A stretch of 64,000 nt of DNA, from assembly GCA_902728285.1 (NCBI GenBank), contig CACVBU010001230.1:1-64000 (forward strand). The letters run 5' to 3'. The notes below the pieces were generated by a model. The model was not told the DNA's origin. It made no database searches and saw nothing but the letters and a program-made list of their open reading frames with translations. A program made the translations under genes and the position numbers. Shown here piece by piece: positions 1 to 11,300 of the stretch (position 1 is the stretch's first letter; the number at the start of each line of letters is the position of its first letter). This DNA comes from Clytia hemisphaerica. Taxonomy: Eukaryota > Cnidaria > Hydrozoa > Leptothecata > Clytiidae.

Positions 1-178
1 GCACTGCAGTCAATCAATTAAGAAGATAAGAAAAGTCAGGTGTGAATGCATTTATATACATTCATCCCTCGCTATTTTGTTTGATCCCTGCACACAACCC
101 AGTCAAAAAGAGGAGTAAGAGCAAGGTCAGTAATTTGAAAAAAGGCGAGTCTGCATATATTGTAGACAATTCTGACTT

Positions 179-290
179 GGACCCTGAAGCCTGAACCCTG
201 GCCCTGAAACCTGGCCCTGAAACCTGAACCCTGGCCCTGATACCTGAACCCTGGCACCTGGCCCTGAAACCTGTAACCTGTAACCTGCAT
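179..290. repeat. Short-period minisatellite (CCTGAAACCTGG type)
   Basis: Tandem, slightly variable units of the form CCTGAACCCTGGCCCTGAAA follow each other for about 110 bp. Open frames over it in several phases are a consequence of the repeat, not evidence of coding. Confidence 0.7.
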
Positions 291-693
291 TTTGTATCCC
301 AGCCGAAAAAGAAGGGCCGTTTGAAATGCAGCAACCTCATTGGTATAAATTTGATAAACAATTGGGAAGGAGCGCTGGGAAGCAATCAGTAGAAGAGACC
401 ATTTTCGTTTTTGTTGCAAATTTCTATAAAAGCTTCTCTCAGGCATTACTTGTCAATGTAAAAACAAATTAGAAGCAAATTTAATCTTTTTTCTACAAGA
501 TTACACTTACTTTAATATAATGCCAATCATGCATGTGAGTTTTATATTAATACTTTCTTTTTGCATATGTTTTGCATACTTTCTAAGGGAATTTCACCAC
601 AGCAATTCATAATTTTTGCATACAATTCAATACACCGTTTAGGAGTGTCTACTGCGCACGCGTCAATCCAATTTTCCATTGTTTTGATTTTAA

Positions 694-724
694 TGACCCT
701 GCCTATGCCCCGGACAGTCCGGGG
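694..724. repeat. GC-rich block with palindrome CCCCGGACAGTCCGGGG
   Basis: The block GACCCTGCCTATGCCCC continues into a perfect palindrome with 8-bp arms around a single A. The same roughly 30-bp block occurs in inverted orientation at 24576-24605. It is followed by a run of seven T. It could be the terminus of a transposon; no target duplication is visible. Confidence 0.6.
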
Positions 725-791
725 TTTTTTTGATGCGTGCCCGGGGTCCGTATTATTTGTTTTTGAGAGACTACCCCGGATGCCCCAGACA

Positions 792-833
792 GCCCGCGCG
801 GTCGCTTTTTATAGAATCGCTGACCGCGCGGGC
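792..833. repeat. 12-bp GC-rich inverted repeat (hairpin) followed by T run
   Basis: The arms GCCCGCGCGGTC (792-803) and GACCGCGCGGGC (822-833) are perfectly complementary, with an 18-nt AT-rich spacer, and are followed by six T. It resembles a bacterial terminator in shape, but the context is a eukaryotic repeat, so I read it as repeat-terminus structure. Confidence 0.6.
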
Positions 834-1039
834 TTTTTTCTAATTCATTGAAATATTCTTCCGTGGACAAACGCCGTCTTCCAAAAGATCTTGTAATGTC
901 CTGATTTTGGCGTTTCGTGTGTGAGGCCTGTATTTGAACCTTAAATCTCAAGCGTGGTTTGTTCAGCAATCAAATTCTAAAATCTAACCGAAAGCTGAAA
1001 AATGGATCCTGATCAGACAGAGAAAGGTAAGTAAGGTAA

Positions 1040-1115
1040 GATTTACCGTCATCCTCAGCTGGTCAGGATCTAGTCAAATTAGAACCTTACCGTCTCCGTT
1101 GCTGAAAAACACACA
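1040..1115. repeat. Dispersed repeat, copy 1 (partner at 39157-39225)
   Basis: The segment containing TTGGTCAGGATCTAGTCAA-like sequence, then TTAGAACCTT and CCGT-TCCGT, is shared with the intron before ANKFY1 exon 9, with scattered substitutions. Family unknown. Confidence 0.6.
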
Positions 1116-1795
1116 TACAAAATCTCGGAATTTGGGCGTGAGGGGGTGAGTTTTAGACCTGGATAAAATGTCTGGGGGTTTAAAGATAACACAGATAAAA
1201 AAATTCACTCCATTAAGAATTAGTGAATAAGAGCAACAGAAAAAACATAAACATAAACAAAAGTCAAGAAGAAAACGAATACCGGGTAGAGGCTGCTGAT
1301 CCCGGGGCCTAGGCCAAAGGCCAAAGGTAGGTAGGCCAAAGGTAGCCCAACCCACCTGAGTTGTTTTATACTCAGAAGTGGCCGATCAAGCGGAACTTGT
1401 TTGGCTTGTGCTGGCTATCAAGTATCAACCTGGACAAAAGACCAAAGACCAAAGACCGCATAGCTTAAACACACCAGGTTAGCCCTGGATTATTGAGGTA
1501 TTACTTTACTTTTTGCTTCTTTCCGTCCAACGCTTCATTCAATCTCACGTCTCAATACAAGGGTCCTGTGGCTGGTCACCCAGGCATTTCGCCAAATCCT
1601 GAGGAGCAGCTGCACATGACAGTGAATGGTTTCCCATGTGCAGCTGATCAGGTATCTCTTATCCTGAATTATCTGCTTTTTTTTGTTCGTCCAACTAATT
1701 CGTTCAACTAGTTCTCCTGTTGGCAATGTAATTTTACTGAATCACTGAGTTAAGTACCTACCCAGTCTCTGGTTTGGTGCTGTTTGTTTGCAGCC

Positions 1796-2842
1796 ATGCC
1801 AACTCAACAAAACTCTCAAAACACCATGAGGAATGTTGTGTCGGTTGAACTCATCAATAGTTGGAAGCAAGTTCTTGCTGAACTAGCGGAAGAGGCCAGC
1901 AACGAAACAATTAGAAATTGCATCAGACTCTACGATCCAGAAAAGCCAACTAAAGATAACGTAAAAACGCTGAAATCGTGTCGAAAGGATCCTATTATGG
2001 AAACATTGAACTTCCTGTCAAAAAAGACTAACTCTATGAACAAAGATGAAGCCATTGAAAAATTATGTGTGGTTATACAAAGCTATTTTCCAGATATATG
2101 CCAAATATGCAACCAGTCATACAGAATAAAAATACATGACAGTTCACTCCTAAAATGCGGCTCCTGTGGGCAAGAAGTCCATCGACCGTGTTACCTAAAT
2201 CTGTTAAAGAACATGAATTTTATTGATCAAGATGAGGAATTGAGAGACTTGGTATACCAAATTCCTGGTATGTTTTATCTTTGCCAACATTGCCAGGAAA
2301 ACACAATCAACTTTCCACACAATACATATAAAGCTGCCAATGCTAATGTCAACAATGTCAACATTAACTCTACCCAAACACCTACACAAATAACCACAAC
2401 AACTAACACTACTATCCTTACTGACTCTCCTGAACAAACACCTACACCCTCACCTGCCAAAAGTAACACTGATCTCTCATCAGACACCTCAATACCCCCT
2501 CTACAAAGACGATCAAGAACTCTTCCACCAATCCCACTTACACCAAATGTTATTCTAGACAATAAAAATGAAGAAGCAAACAAAAACCTTGATGATGTTA
2601 ATCATCTAGGGAGAACAGATTTCATGAAGAAAAGATTTCTTAGAGAGATTGAGAACAACACAAAGCTCACATCTGCAACCTCCCAACCCTCTGAAGAATC
2701 AAAAGATCTCAACAAGACCAACAACAATACACCTCCAACCTGTCGATTCTATATGAAAGGAAAATGTAAGCATGGTATTCGCGGTAAAAACTGCCAGTAC
2801 ACCCATCCTAAAGCCTGTCCAAAACTCATGAAATACGGAAAC
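1796..2842 (+). pseudogene. CR1 LINE ORF1, 5' part (PHD-like and CCCH zinc fingers)
   Basis: This encodes about 350 residues of a LINE ORF1 protein, which in this class binds RNA or chaperones nucleic acid. The preferred start is the ATG at 1796 (context GCCATG); an upstream in-frame ATG at 1784 is possible. A C4HC3, PHD-like cysteine/histidine cluster is encoded at about 2099-2290 (CQIC, CGSCG, HRPC, CQHC). A Thr/Pro-rich linker follows, then CCCH fingers from about 2740 (CRFYMKGKC, CQYTH). The frame is cut after 'KYGN' by the BEL insertion; the remaining CCCH fingers continue at 21067. The in-frame stop at 2924 belongs to LTR sequence. Confidence 0.8.
2838..2842. repeat. Target site duplication GAAAC, left copy (BEL element 1)
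   Basis: GAAAC sits immediately before the LTR start and again at 21062-21066 after the LTR end. The uninterrupted site exists in the second CR1 copy at 25042-25046, which confirms the boundaries. Confidence 0.95.
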
Positions 2843-3178
2843 TGTTACATTTTATATTTCCCCGCGGAACTTTTAGCTAAAGATGTCCATTGTGTCGCTC
2901 TTACGATCATTATCTATCAATTGTAGCAATTATCTCGTTTTATATTCTCAAAGTAATTATCTTTTATACGTATCCCTAGACGTTTGTATTTCCTTTGTAG
3001 TATAGTCACTAGCTCATTGTTTCTAGTTTTTTTCTAATGCCAGAATTTTCACTATATATTTTTTGATCGCTCTGTATGAAGTTAGTTCAACAGTGCGAGT
3101 TATGACAAGAAGACAGAATGAACGAGATGAATATTTTTGTCTGAAGTCAATGGCTCACTTTGAATTCAATACTTTACA
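2843..3178 (+). repeat. 5' LTR of BEL element 1 (336 bp)
   Basis: Begins TGTTACATTTTATATTTCCC and ends AATACTTTACA. It matches the reverse complement at 11576-11909 and 20410-20743 and the direct copy at 20744-21061. Confidence 0.95.
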
Positions 3179-3260
3179 ATAACTCGCATGAACCACCACT
3201 TATACCAAGAAGAAATTTGTTTATTAGTGGAAGTAAAGTCTTCGTACAAAAGACTTTACC

Positions 3261-3840
3261 AATTTGAGAAGGGGCACTCGTGGAGTCCACATTCCTGATT
3301 TCTCTCACGACATTGGAGAGCGGGTGTTCGTCAATTGGCATCCGAGGTGATTGCTGGTCAATTTGAGAAGGGGCGCTCGTGGAGTCCATATTCCTGATTT
3401 CTCTCACGACATTGGAGAGCGGGGTGTTCGTCAATTGGCATCCGAGGTGATTGCTGGTCAATTTGAGAAGGGGCACTCGTGGAGTCCATATTCCTGATTT
3501 CTCTCACGACATTGGAGAGCGGGTGTTCGTCAATTGGCATCCGAGGTGATTGCTGGTCAATTTGAGAAGGGGCACTCGTGGAGTCCATATTCCTGATTTC
3601 TCTCACGACATTGGAGAGCGGGTGTTCGTCAATTGGCATCCGAGGTGATTACTGGTCAATTTGAGAAGGGGCGCTCGTGGAGTCCATATTCCTGATTTCT
3701 CTCACGACATTGGAGAGCGGGTGTTCGTCAATTGGCATCCGAGGTGATTGCTGGTCAATTTGAGAAGGGGCACTCGTGGAGTCCATATTCCTGATTTCTC
3801 TCACGACATTGGAGAGCGGGTGTTTGTCAATTGGCATCCG
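3261..3840 (+). repeat. 99-bp tandem repeat array in BEL element 1 leader
   Basis: About six units of 99 bp (one of 100 bp), each starting near AATTTGAGAAGGGG. Unit starts fall at 3261, 3360, 3460, 3559, 3658 and 3757. Element 2 has about five units (19845-20335). Because 99 is a multiple of three, the strand antisense to the element is open and reads a 33-residue repeat; see findings. Confidence 0.95.
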
Positions 3841-4159
3841 AGATTTACCGCATTTTTAGAAGGGACATCTGGGTCCAATTCCCTGAGGTGATTGCTGAGA
3901 ACAACCTGAGAAGAGACGCTCGTGGAGTCAAAATCCCTGACAGATTCCAAGATTGGTTACATCACAAAGTTACTTGGTTGGTGAGGTATACCATTTATTT
4001 GTTTGTTCATCGTTTGGAATCACATTTGACCACTTGACTTACAACTGTACCCTCGGACGATCGCCTGTATCGTTATCAGAGTACGATTCCAATCGATATA
4101 TTGAAACTCATATCGATTTCAATCCTACCAACCTTCGTCCTTGTCAATCAATATAGCTC

Positions 4160-4980
4160 ATATAGCTTGGGTACCGATCTCTCTCAAAACACATCTATAT
4201 AGCTTGGATATCGATCTCTCTCAAAATCCATCTATCGCTCATATAGCTTGGATACCGATCTCTCTCAAAATCCAACTATTGCTCAACGATAGCTTGGATA
4301 CCGATCTCCCTCAAATCCAACTATCGTTCAAATAGCTTGGATACCGATCACTCTCAATCCAACTATCGTCCAAATAGCTTGGATACCGTTCTCTCTCAAA
4401 TCCAACTATCACTCAAATAGCTTGGATACCGATCACTCTCAATCCAACTATCGTTCAAATAGTTTGGATACCGATCACTCTCAATCCAACTATCACTCAA
4501 ATAGCTCGGATACCGATCTCTCTCAAAATCCAACTATCGTTCAAATAGTTTGGATACCGATCACTCTCAATCCAACTATCACTCAAATAGCTCGGATACC
4601 GATCTCTCTCAAAATCCAACTATCGTTCAAATAGCTTGGATACCGATCTCTGTCATATTGCTCAAATAGCTTAGATACCGATTTCAACTCAATCCAATAT
4701 CGCCAAATAGCTTGGATACTGATCACAATTCAATCCAACTATCATCATATAGCTTGGATACTGATCACAATTCAATCCAACTATCATCACATAGCTTGGA
4801 TACCGATCTCAACTCAATCCAACTATCATTACATAGCTTGGATACCGATCTTAATTCAATCCAACTATCATCACATAGCTTGGATACCGATCTCAATTCA
4901 ATCCAACTATCATCACATAGCTTGGATACCGATCTCAATTCAATCCAACTATCATCACATAGCTTGGATACCTACCTTAT
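4160..4980 (+). repeat. 42-bp tandem repeat array in BEL element 1 leader
   Basis: About 19 variable units built on ATAGCTTGGATACCGATCTC followed by CAATCCAACTATC. The distal units (4712-4975) are a regular 42 bp; proximal ones vary in length. Downstream to 5328 the leader continues with degenerate GGATACCGAT-like remnants. A longer version of the array is in element 2 (about 18500-19530). Confidence 0.95.
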
Positions 4981-5328
4981 TTCTTGAATACGATTGCTCA
5001 GTTCAAGTTTTAGAGCAGATTGAACACCGATCACTCAATCCACGTCACAAGCAAGACTGGATACCGATTGCTCAATTCACACTCTGCTCCCAGAGACCTG
5101 GATACCAATCGCACAACTCAAGTACACAAATCATAGATCACACCGATCACCACATTCAATCTAGACGAACAAAGTCTAGACATCAAGTCAAGTACCACTA
5201 TATCTTGACTCCAATAAGCAGCTGGCTAACAAAATTCAGTAACTGCCTTCCATCAATTTAGTCTTGAAGAGACTAGCTTCAAGCCAACACTCAACTTCTT
5301 CTCTTCTCCACCCATCTGTCTCGACATA

Positions 5329-8300
5329 ATGCCGGAGTCAAGAGAGATTTCTCAAGCAAAGAGAAAAAGGAACAGCAAGAAGTACATGATCACTAAAACC
5401 ATAGAGGAGATCAGTTCACTCATCTTAACCAGAGGTAGTCGAACTAAGGTAAAATACCTTCGAACTGCTCTCGATGACATGCATCATCAAGCTGTTATAC
5501 TACACGAAGACCTGATGCTACTCCTGGAAAACGATAACCCTGATTACAATGACATCTGGATCGATGACCTCTCCCTGAGAATCAACTCTTGTTGTGGTGA
5601 CGTTACAACATACCTGAAGGAACGTGAGAACGACACGTTATCCTCGTCTTCATCGGAAAAAGTTAAAGAAAGAGTCCAAATGTGGAGAGAAGAAACCGCA
5701 ACCCAAATCCAAGAAGAGGAGAAATCCCTGACAGATGACAAACCTCAATCACTGCCTGACGATATTACCGCAGCCTTCTCACAGCTTCATGTCACTGAGA
5801 ACCTTACTGAAACTACAAACAGACGACACTATGCTGATGTAAAGAAATCATCTGATGTAAAGCACATAGGAAGGAAAAGCAGCAGCCTTTCAGACTTACC
5901 ACATCTTGCAAATTCACAAGAAACAGCCCCCTTTCTCGACAACTATCCTAAACTGCAAAGGGGAAACCAACCAAACTCAAGTTTACCCAGTCCTCTCCGA
6001 AGACCAAATGTTTACGAAGACGGACTAGACCCAACTTCAGAATCAAGACTCTACCTTCAAGAACCAATCCAAACAACAAGAGATCAACTCAAATCTCGAT
6101 TATCAAGTGGTGAGTTTACCAACCAGGACTTGTACCAAAGTTACGGAAACAGTCGAACACAAAGGCAAGTTACGTTCCAAGAAAATCTGCGAACCGATGC
6201 ACCACTGAATAGTCCAATCATTGAAGGTGATCCTCTCCACAGTACCTACATCATTCAAGACAAACGTCAGCCAAGTGTCAAAATAAAGTCCACAAGGGAG
6301 AGAGATAAAGAAACCGAAAGGGTATCGCCGGAAGACAAAGATGAATCTTCCTCCACACAAGCTGTAGATGCTTGGATAGACGACCTCAATCGATCCACTA
6401 TTAACATCATCCCAGATGGTAGGATCCATGACGTTCAAATGCAGATGCTCATTCAGCAAAGACTGCCACCCCAAAGACTTCCTACCTTTGATGGGGCCGC
6501 CGATAAATGGGTCTTGTTTATCTCAAATTTCTTCGATATGGTCCACAATCAACCATACTTGGACATCTTTCAAAAAAGAACCTACTTAAACCAACACCTC
6601 GTGGGCGAACCAAAGAAGGCAATAGAAGGCTTCGCAAGTGACACCGATGGCTACATCGCTTCACTCAAACGACTTAAATACATGTTTGGTAATCCTTCAC
6701 TGGTTGCCCAAGCAACAATACGAAAGGTTGTCACTGGTAACCAAATACCTGAACATGATTCAAGGTCTCTAACCCAATTCTACTACGCCCTGTCTACTTG
6801 CATTAATACATTAGTGAAAATGAAGTATACGGCTGACATCCACAGCACTGATGTTCTGAGACAAATACTAAAGAGACTTCCCAACCACCTCCTGAGAAAA
6901 TGGTCTGAGTACTCCTTGATCCTCAGGCAAAAGGCAGAACCAAACCTGATCCATTTGGAGCAGTGGCTACAAGCAAGAGTTATGGCTTCAAAGGACCCAA
7001 ACCTGCCAACTGATCGAAGTAATCGAAATGGTCCACGTGTTCACAAGTTTGGTCCAACAGACAATACAAGGCACTGTCCATGCTGCAACGGTGATCACTA
7101 CCTATTCAAGTGTGAAGGCTTCAAAGCAAAACCAGATGACGAAAAACTAAACTTTGTCAAGTCAAAGCGTCTATGTTTCAACTGTCTTGGTCAAGGACAC
7201 GGTGTCAGTACCTGCAGCTCAAAAAAGACTTGTTTTGCAAAGGGGTGTAAGAAGCATCACCATACTACAATCCACCAGGCAATAGTAAATTTAGAGTCCA
7301 AGGCCAAACCCGAATTTTCTAAAGACAAAGATAGAAAGGACGGGCCAAAGTTACCAAGCATCAACATGACCAGAAACGATTACAACGTCTTCCTGAAAGT
7401 CGTCCCAGTAACAGTCACAAACCAAGCTGGTCATTCAGTCAATACTTACGCCCTCCTCGATAGTGGGAGCCAGTGTACACTCATAACAAAGAGCCTTTGT
7501 CAATCACTCAAGTTGCCAGGAAAGGTAAAGAAAGTTTCCTTTGGTACCATCAAAGACGAGGAGGAAATGCAGGCCAAGATCGTCAACTTAAAGTTATCCT
7601 CCACAGATGGCAGCTTCGTCTCTCAAGTGAAGAATGTCTACTCTCTACATGAAGACAATTTCAAGGTCCCAGGACAGACAGTTCCAGTAACAGATGACCC
7701 TAAATGGGATTATATTCGAGACATTGATCTTCCTCAAGTAGAATCGAGACAAGTTCAAGTCCTCATTGGTGCCGACGTGCCAGCAGCTCTACTTACCAAA
7801 GAAGTTCGAAAGGGAGCGTCTGGTCTACCCTATGCAACCAAGACACCTTTAGGATGGACCCTGTTCGGTTTATACGAAGGAGGTGCGTCAGGATCAATAT
7901 GGATCAAACACATCAGACCAAGGGTTCACAAAGAGGAGAACAGACTGGACGATCTCGTCAAACAATTCTGGGACACTGAATCCTTTGGAACAGAATTCGA
8001 CATGCAGGAACCAATGTCAGTGACGGATAAGAAGTTTCTAAAAGTGCTAGAAGATGAAACTACCTTCGAAGACGGCCATTACGTCGTACCCATGTTATGG
8101 AAGTCTGATAAGAAACTTCCAGACAGCTCACCAATGGCATCCAGGAGACTATCTTACCTCACCAAACGCTTCCAAAGGGACCAAGATTACTTTACCAAGT
8201 ACAAAGAAAATGTAGATGGGTACCTTAACCACAACTATGCCCGGAAATTGACAAAGGAAGAATCCAAAGAAAAATTAACCAAATCATGGTACCTTCCCCA

Positions 8301-11300
8301 CCACGGAGTGATAAACGAGAATAAGCCAGGGAAGGTGAGAATGGTCTTCGATGCAGCTTCAAAGACCAAGAATCAAAGCTTGAACTCCAGTCTTAGTACC
8401 GGTCCAGACTTGCTGAACAGTCTACTTGGGGTATTATTACGGTTCAGGAAACACAAAATAGCCATCGTCGCCGACATAGAGAAGATGTTCTATCAGGTTC
8501 GACTTAAACCTGAGGATACCGACTCATTGAGGTTCCTCTGGCACGATGATCCACATTCAAAGGAAGAGCCAGATCAATACAAGATGCTCGTCCATATCCT
8601 TGGAGCCACATGTTCGCCGTGCTGTGCTTCATACGCCCTTAGAAGAGCAATAACTGATCAGAAAGGCAACTTCCCCTCAGATGTCATCAACACACTCTTG
8701 AGGAACTTCTACGTTGACGATCTCCTCTCATCAGTAACCAACGAAGACAAGGGGAAGGAGCTCATCAAATCATCTGACATACTGATGGGAAATCGAGGAT
8801 TCAACCTGACGAAATACAACAGCAATTCAAAGGAAGTCCTTCAAGCCGCTCCAGAACACAAACGCGCTTCGAATACCTCAATTGAATTTGAAAACACGAT
8901 CACTCGAGCTCTAGGTGTCAAGTGGGATTTAAAGGAAGATTGCTTTCTCTACAACGTCAACGTCGATCCGATCCCTACTACCCTCACAAAGAGACTGATC
9001 TTGAAAAAAGCATCGACAGTATTTGACCCTCTGGGCTTCCTAGCACCATTCACACTCAAAGCTAAACTGATTCTTCAAGATTTATGGCGTTTGAAAGTCA
9101 ATTGGGATGAACCACTAGATGTCAAGACGAACGAAGTTTGGTCACAATGGCTAAAGGAGTTGTCACAACTATCAAAATCAATCCGCATTCCCAGAAGTCT
9201 GGATCTAATCCTTGAATCATCTCAACTTGTTCAGCTACATGTCTTCTGCGATGCTTCAGAAAGAGCCTTTGCTGCAGCTGCCTACATACGAGTCGAAGAA
9301 TGCGGCGCTGTTCGTGTTCACATCATTATGGCAAAGACCAGAGTTGCACCAATAAAACAAATATCTTTACCACGCCTCGAACTGCAAGGAGCAGTGATGG
9401 CGGTGCGAATCAAAGAAACGATCAACAAAGAATTCGACCACGACTTCGAGCAGACCATCTTCTGGACTGACTCGACGCTGAACCTGCAATGCATCAACAA
9501 TGAGGAGAGAAGGTTCAGAACATTTGTGGCCAACCGTATTTCTGAAATACGAGAGCATTCCGAAGTATCCCAATGGAAGTTTGTTCCCGGAAAGACAAAC
9601 CCATCAGACTTAGCTACAAGAGAGGAAGGGTTGAAAGCAGTAGAAGACGATGTATGGCTCAACGGTCCAGCGTACCTTAGGCTACCTGAATCGGAATGGC
9701 CATCAATCCCGAAGATTCCCCTAGACGAAAACTACATTGAACTTCGAAGGGTAAACGTCACGCAAATGAACGTAACCAAACCTCTTCTACAATACGAGAG
9801 ATTCTCCTCTTGGCGAAAGATCGTCCGTGTCATTGCATGGATACACATCTTTTTCAAGAATTTCAAGGCAAGTCGAAAATCATCGAGCAAATCCAAGCAA
9901 CTGACATCCACGCAAAGACTAGAAATCATCTCATCAAGTCCAACTTATCAACCAACTCTACAACAAGAAGAGTCAAGTGAGCACCAGCTTGTCAAACTCA
10001 TCCAAAACGAATCCTTCCCAGATGTAATGAAGCAAATCCAAGAAGGACGTCAACTGAAAGGTTCTCTAAAGAAACTTGATGTGTTCCTAGATGATCAAGG
10101 AGTTATGCGTGTTGGTGGTAGACTAAAGTATGGAGACTTTCCCTATGCATCCAAACATCAAATCGTCCTACCAGCCAAACAACCTGCCGTCATCTTACTG
10201 GGCAGAAAGTTTCACAACCAATTCCACCATGTCGGAAAAGAGCACATGTTGTCACTCCTTCGGCAGCGTTACTGGATTATCGGTGGAAGAGCCATGTGTA
10301 GACAGATCATACAATCATGCATCACATGTCAAAAGCTAAACGCCAAACCATCATTTACAAAGATGGCGAACTTACCAGAAGACCGAATAACCGTATCAAC
10401 GCCTACGTTCTATCACACGGGTGTTGATTATTTTGGTCCAATACTCGTCAAGGTACTGCGAAGCCGTGTAAAGCGTTGGGGATGCATATTCACCTGCCTC
10501 ACAACACGAGCAATTCACTTAGAAGTTGCACCATCCTTAGAATCAGACGACTTCATCAACGTATTGGAACGCTTCATTTGTAGGAGAGGAAGCCCAAAGC
10601 TAATTCGTTCCGACTGTGGGACAAACTTTAAAGGAGCAAACAATGAACTCAAGAAGGAACTAGAACGTATGGACTCTGCCAAGATCGACCAAAGTTTGAG
10701 ACGTCAAAGCATTGAATGGGATTTCAACCCTCCAGAATCCCCACACATGGGTGGGGTATGGGAACGGATGGTTCGAAGTGTAAAGACGTCACTCAATGCG
10801 GTCATCATGGCCGAATACGTCGTGTTAAACGATTTTACTCTCCTGACAGTCCTCACTGAAGTAGAAGCACTTGTCAATAGCAGACCACTAACGTCAGTCA
10901 GTGATGACACGTCTGACCTGGACGCGCTAACCCCAAACCACTTTATCATTGGAAGAGCTTCTACTCTACTTCCAACATGCATCACTTACAATGACAACGT
11001 GACTCCAAGAAAGCGCTGGAAACAAGTCCAGTCAACCACTCAACAATTCTGGGATAGATGGAGAAGGGAATACCTCCCAACTCTAACCGCTCGAAACAAG
11101 TGGACTCGAGCTTCAAAAAACGTCCAGGTTGGTGACCTGGTCCTGGTACATGACACCCAATCACTCAGCCGCGGCAAATGGCTGCTCGGCCGCATCAATC
11201 AAGTGTTTCCTGGTCGGGACAATCGTGTCCGAAAAGTCGAAGTCATCACTCATTCTGGTCGTTACACACGGCCAATCACAATGATTTCACCACTCGAATT

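Larger units (their letters stand above)
1..1783. other. Repeat-rich non-coding flank before the CR1 ORF1
   Basis: I see no convincing gene here. From about 179 to 290 there is a short-period tandem repeat built on CCTGAAACCTGGCC-like units. Positions 694-724 hold a GC-rich palindromic block and 792-833 a strong hairpin, both listed separately. Positions about 1040-1115 match a second copy at about 39157-39225. Around 1310-1350 and 1435-1460 there are short CCAAAGGCCAAAGG and GACCAAA direct repeats. The last part (roughly 1490-1795) may be the 5' untranslated region of the CR1 element, but its 5' boundary cannot be fixed without other copies. Confidence 0.5.

Noticed and set aside
720-840. 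Rho-independent terminators
   Set aside because: Hairpin plus T run fits in shape, but the window is eukaryotic and there is no upstream bacterial-type gene.
561-851. Plus-strand 96-aa frame near the palindromes
   Set aside because: Runs through GC palindromes and T runs, with no recognisable domain.
3174-3837. Minus-strand frames with MPIDEHPLSNVV repeats as host genes
   Set aside because: They lie inside the BEL leader array and exist because the 99-bp unit lacks stops in that frame. Kept only as a low-interest finding.
3261-4980. CRISPR-like array
   Set aside because: Units are contiguous tandem repeats without distinct spacers, in a eukaryotic LTR element.
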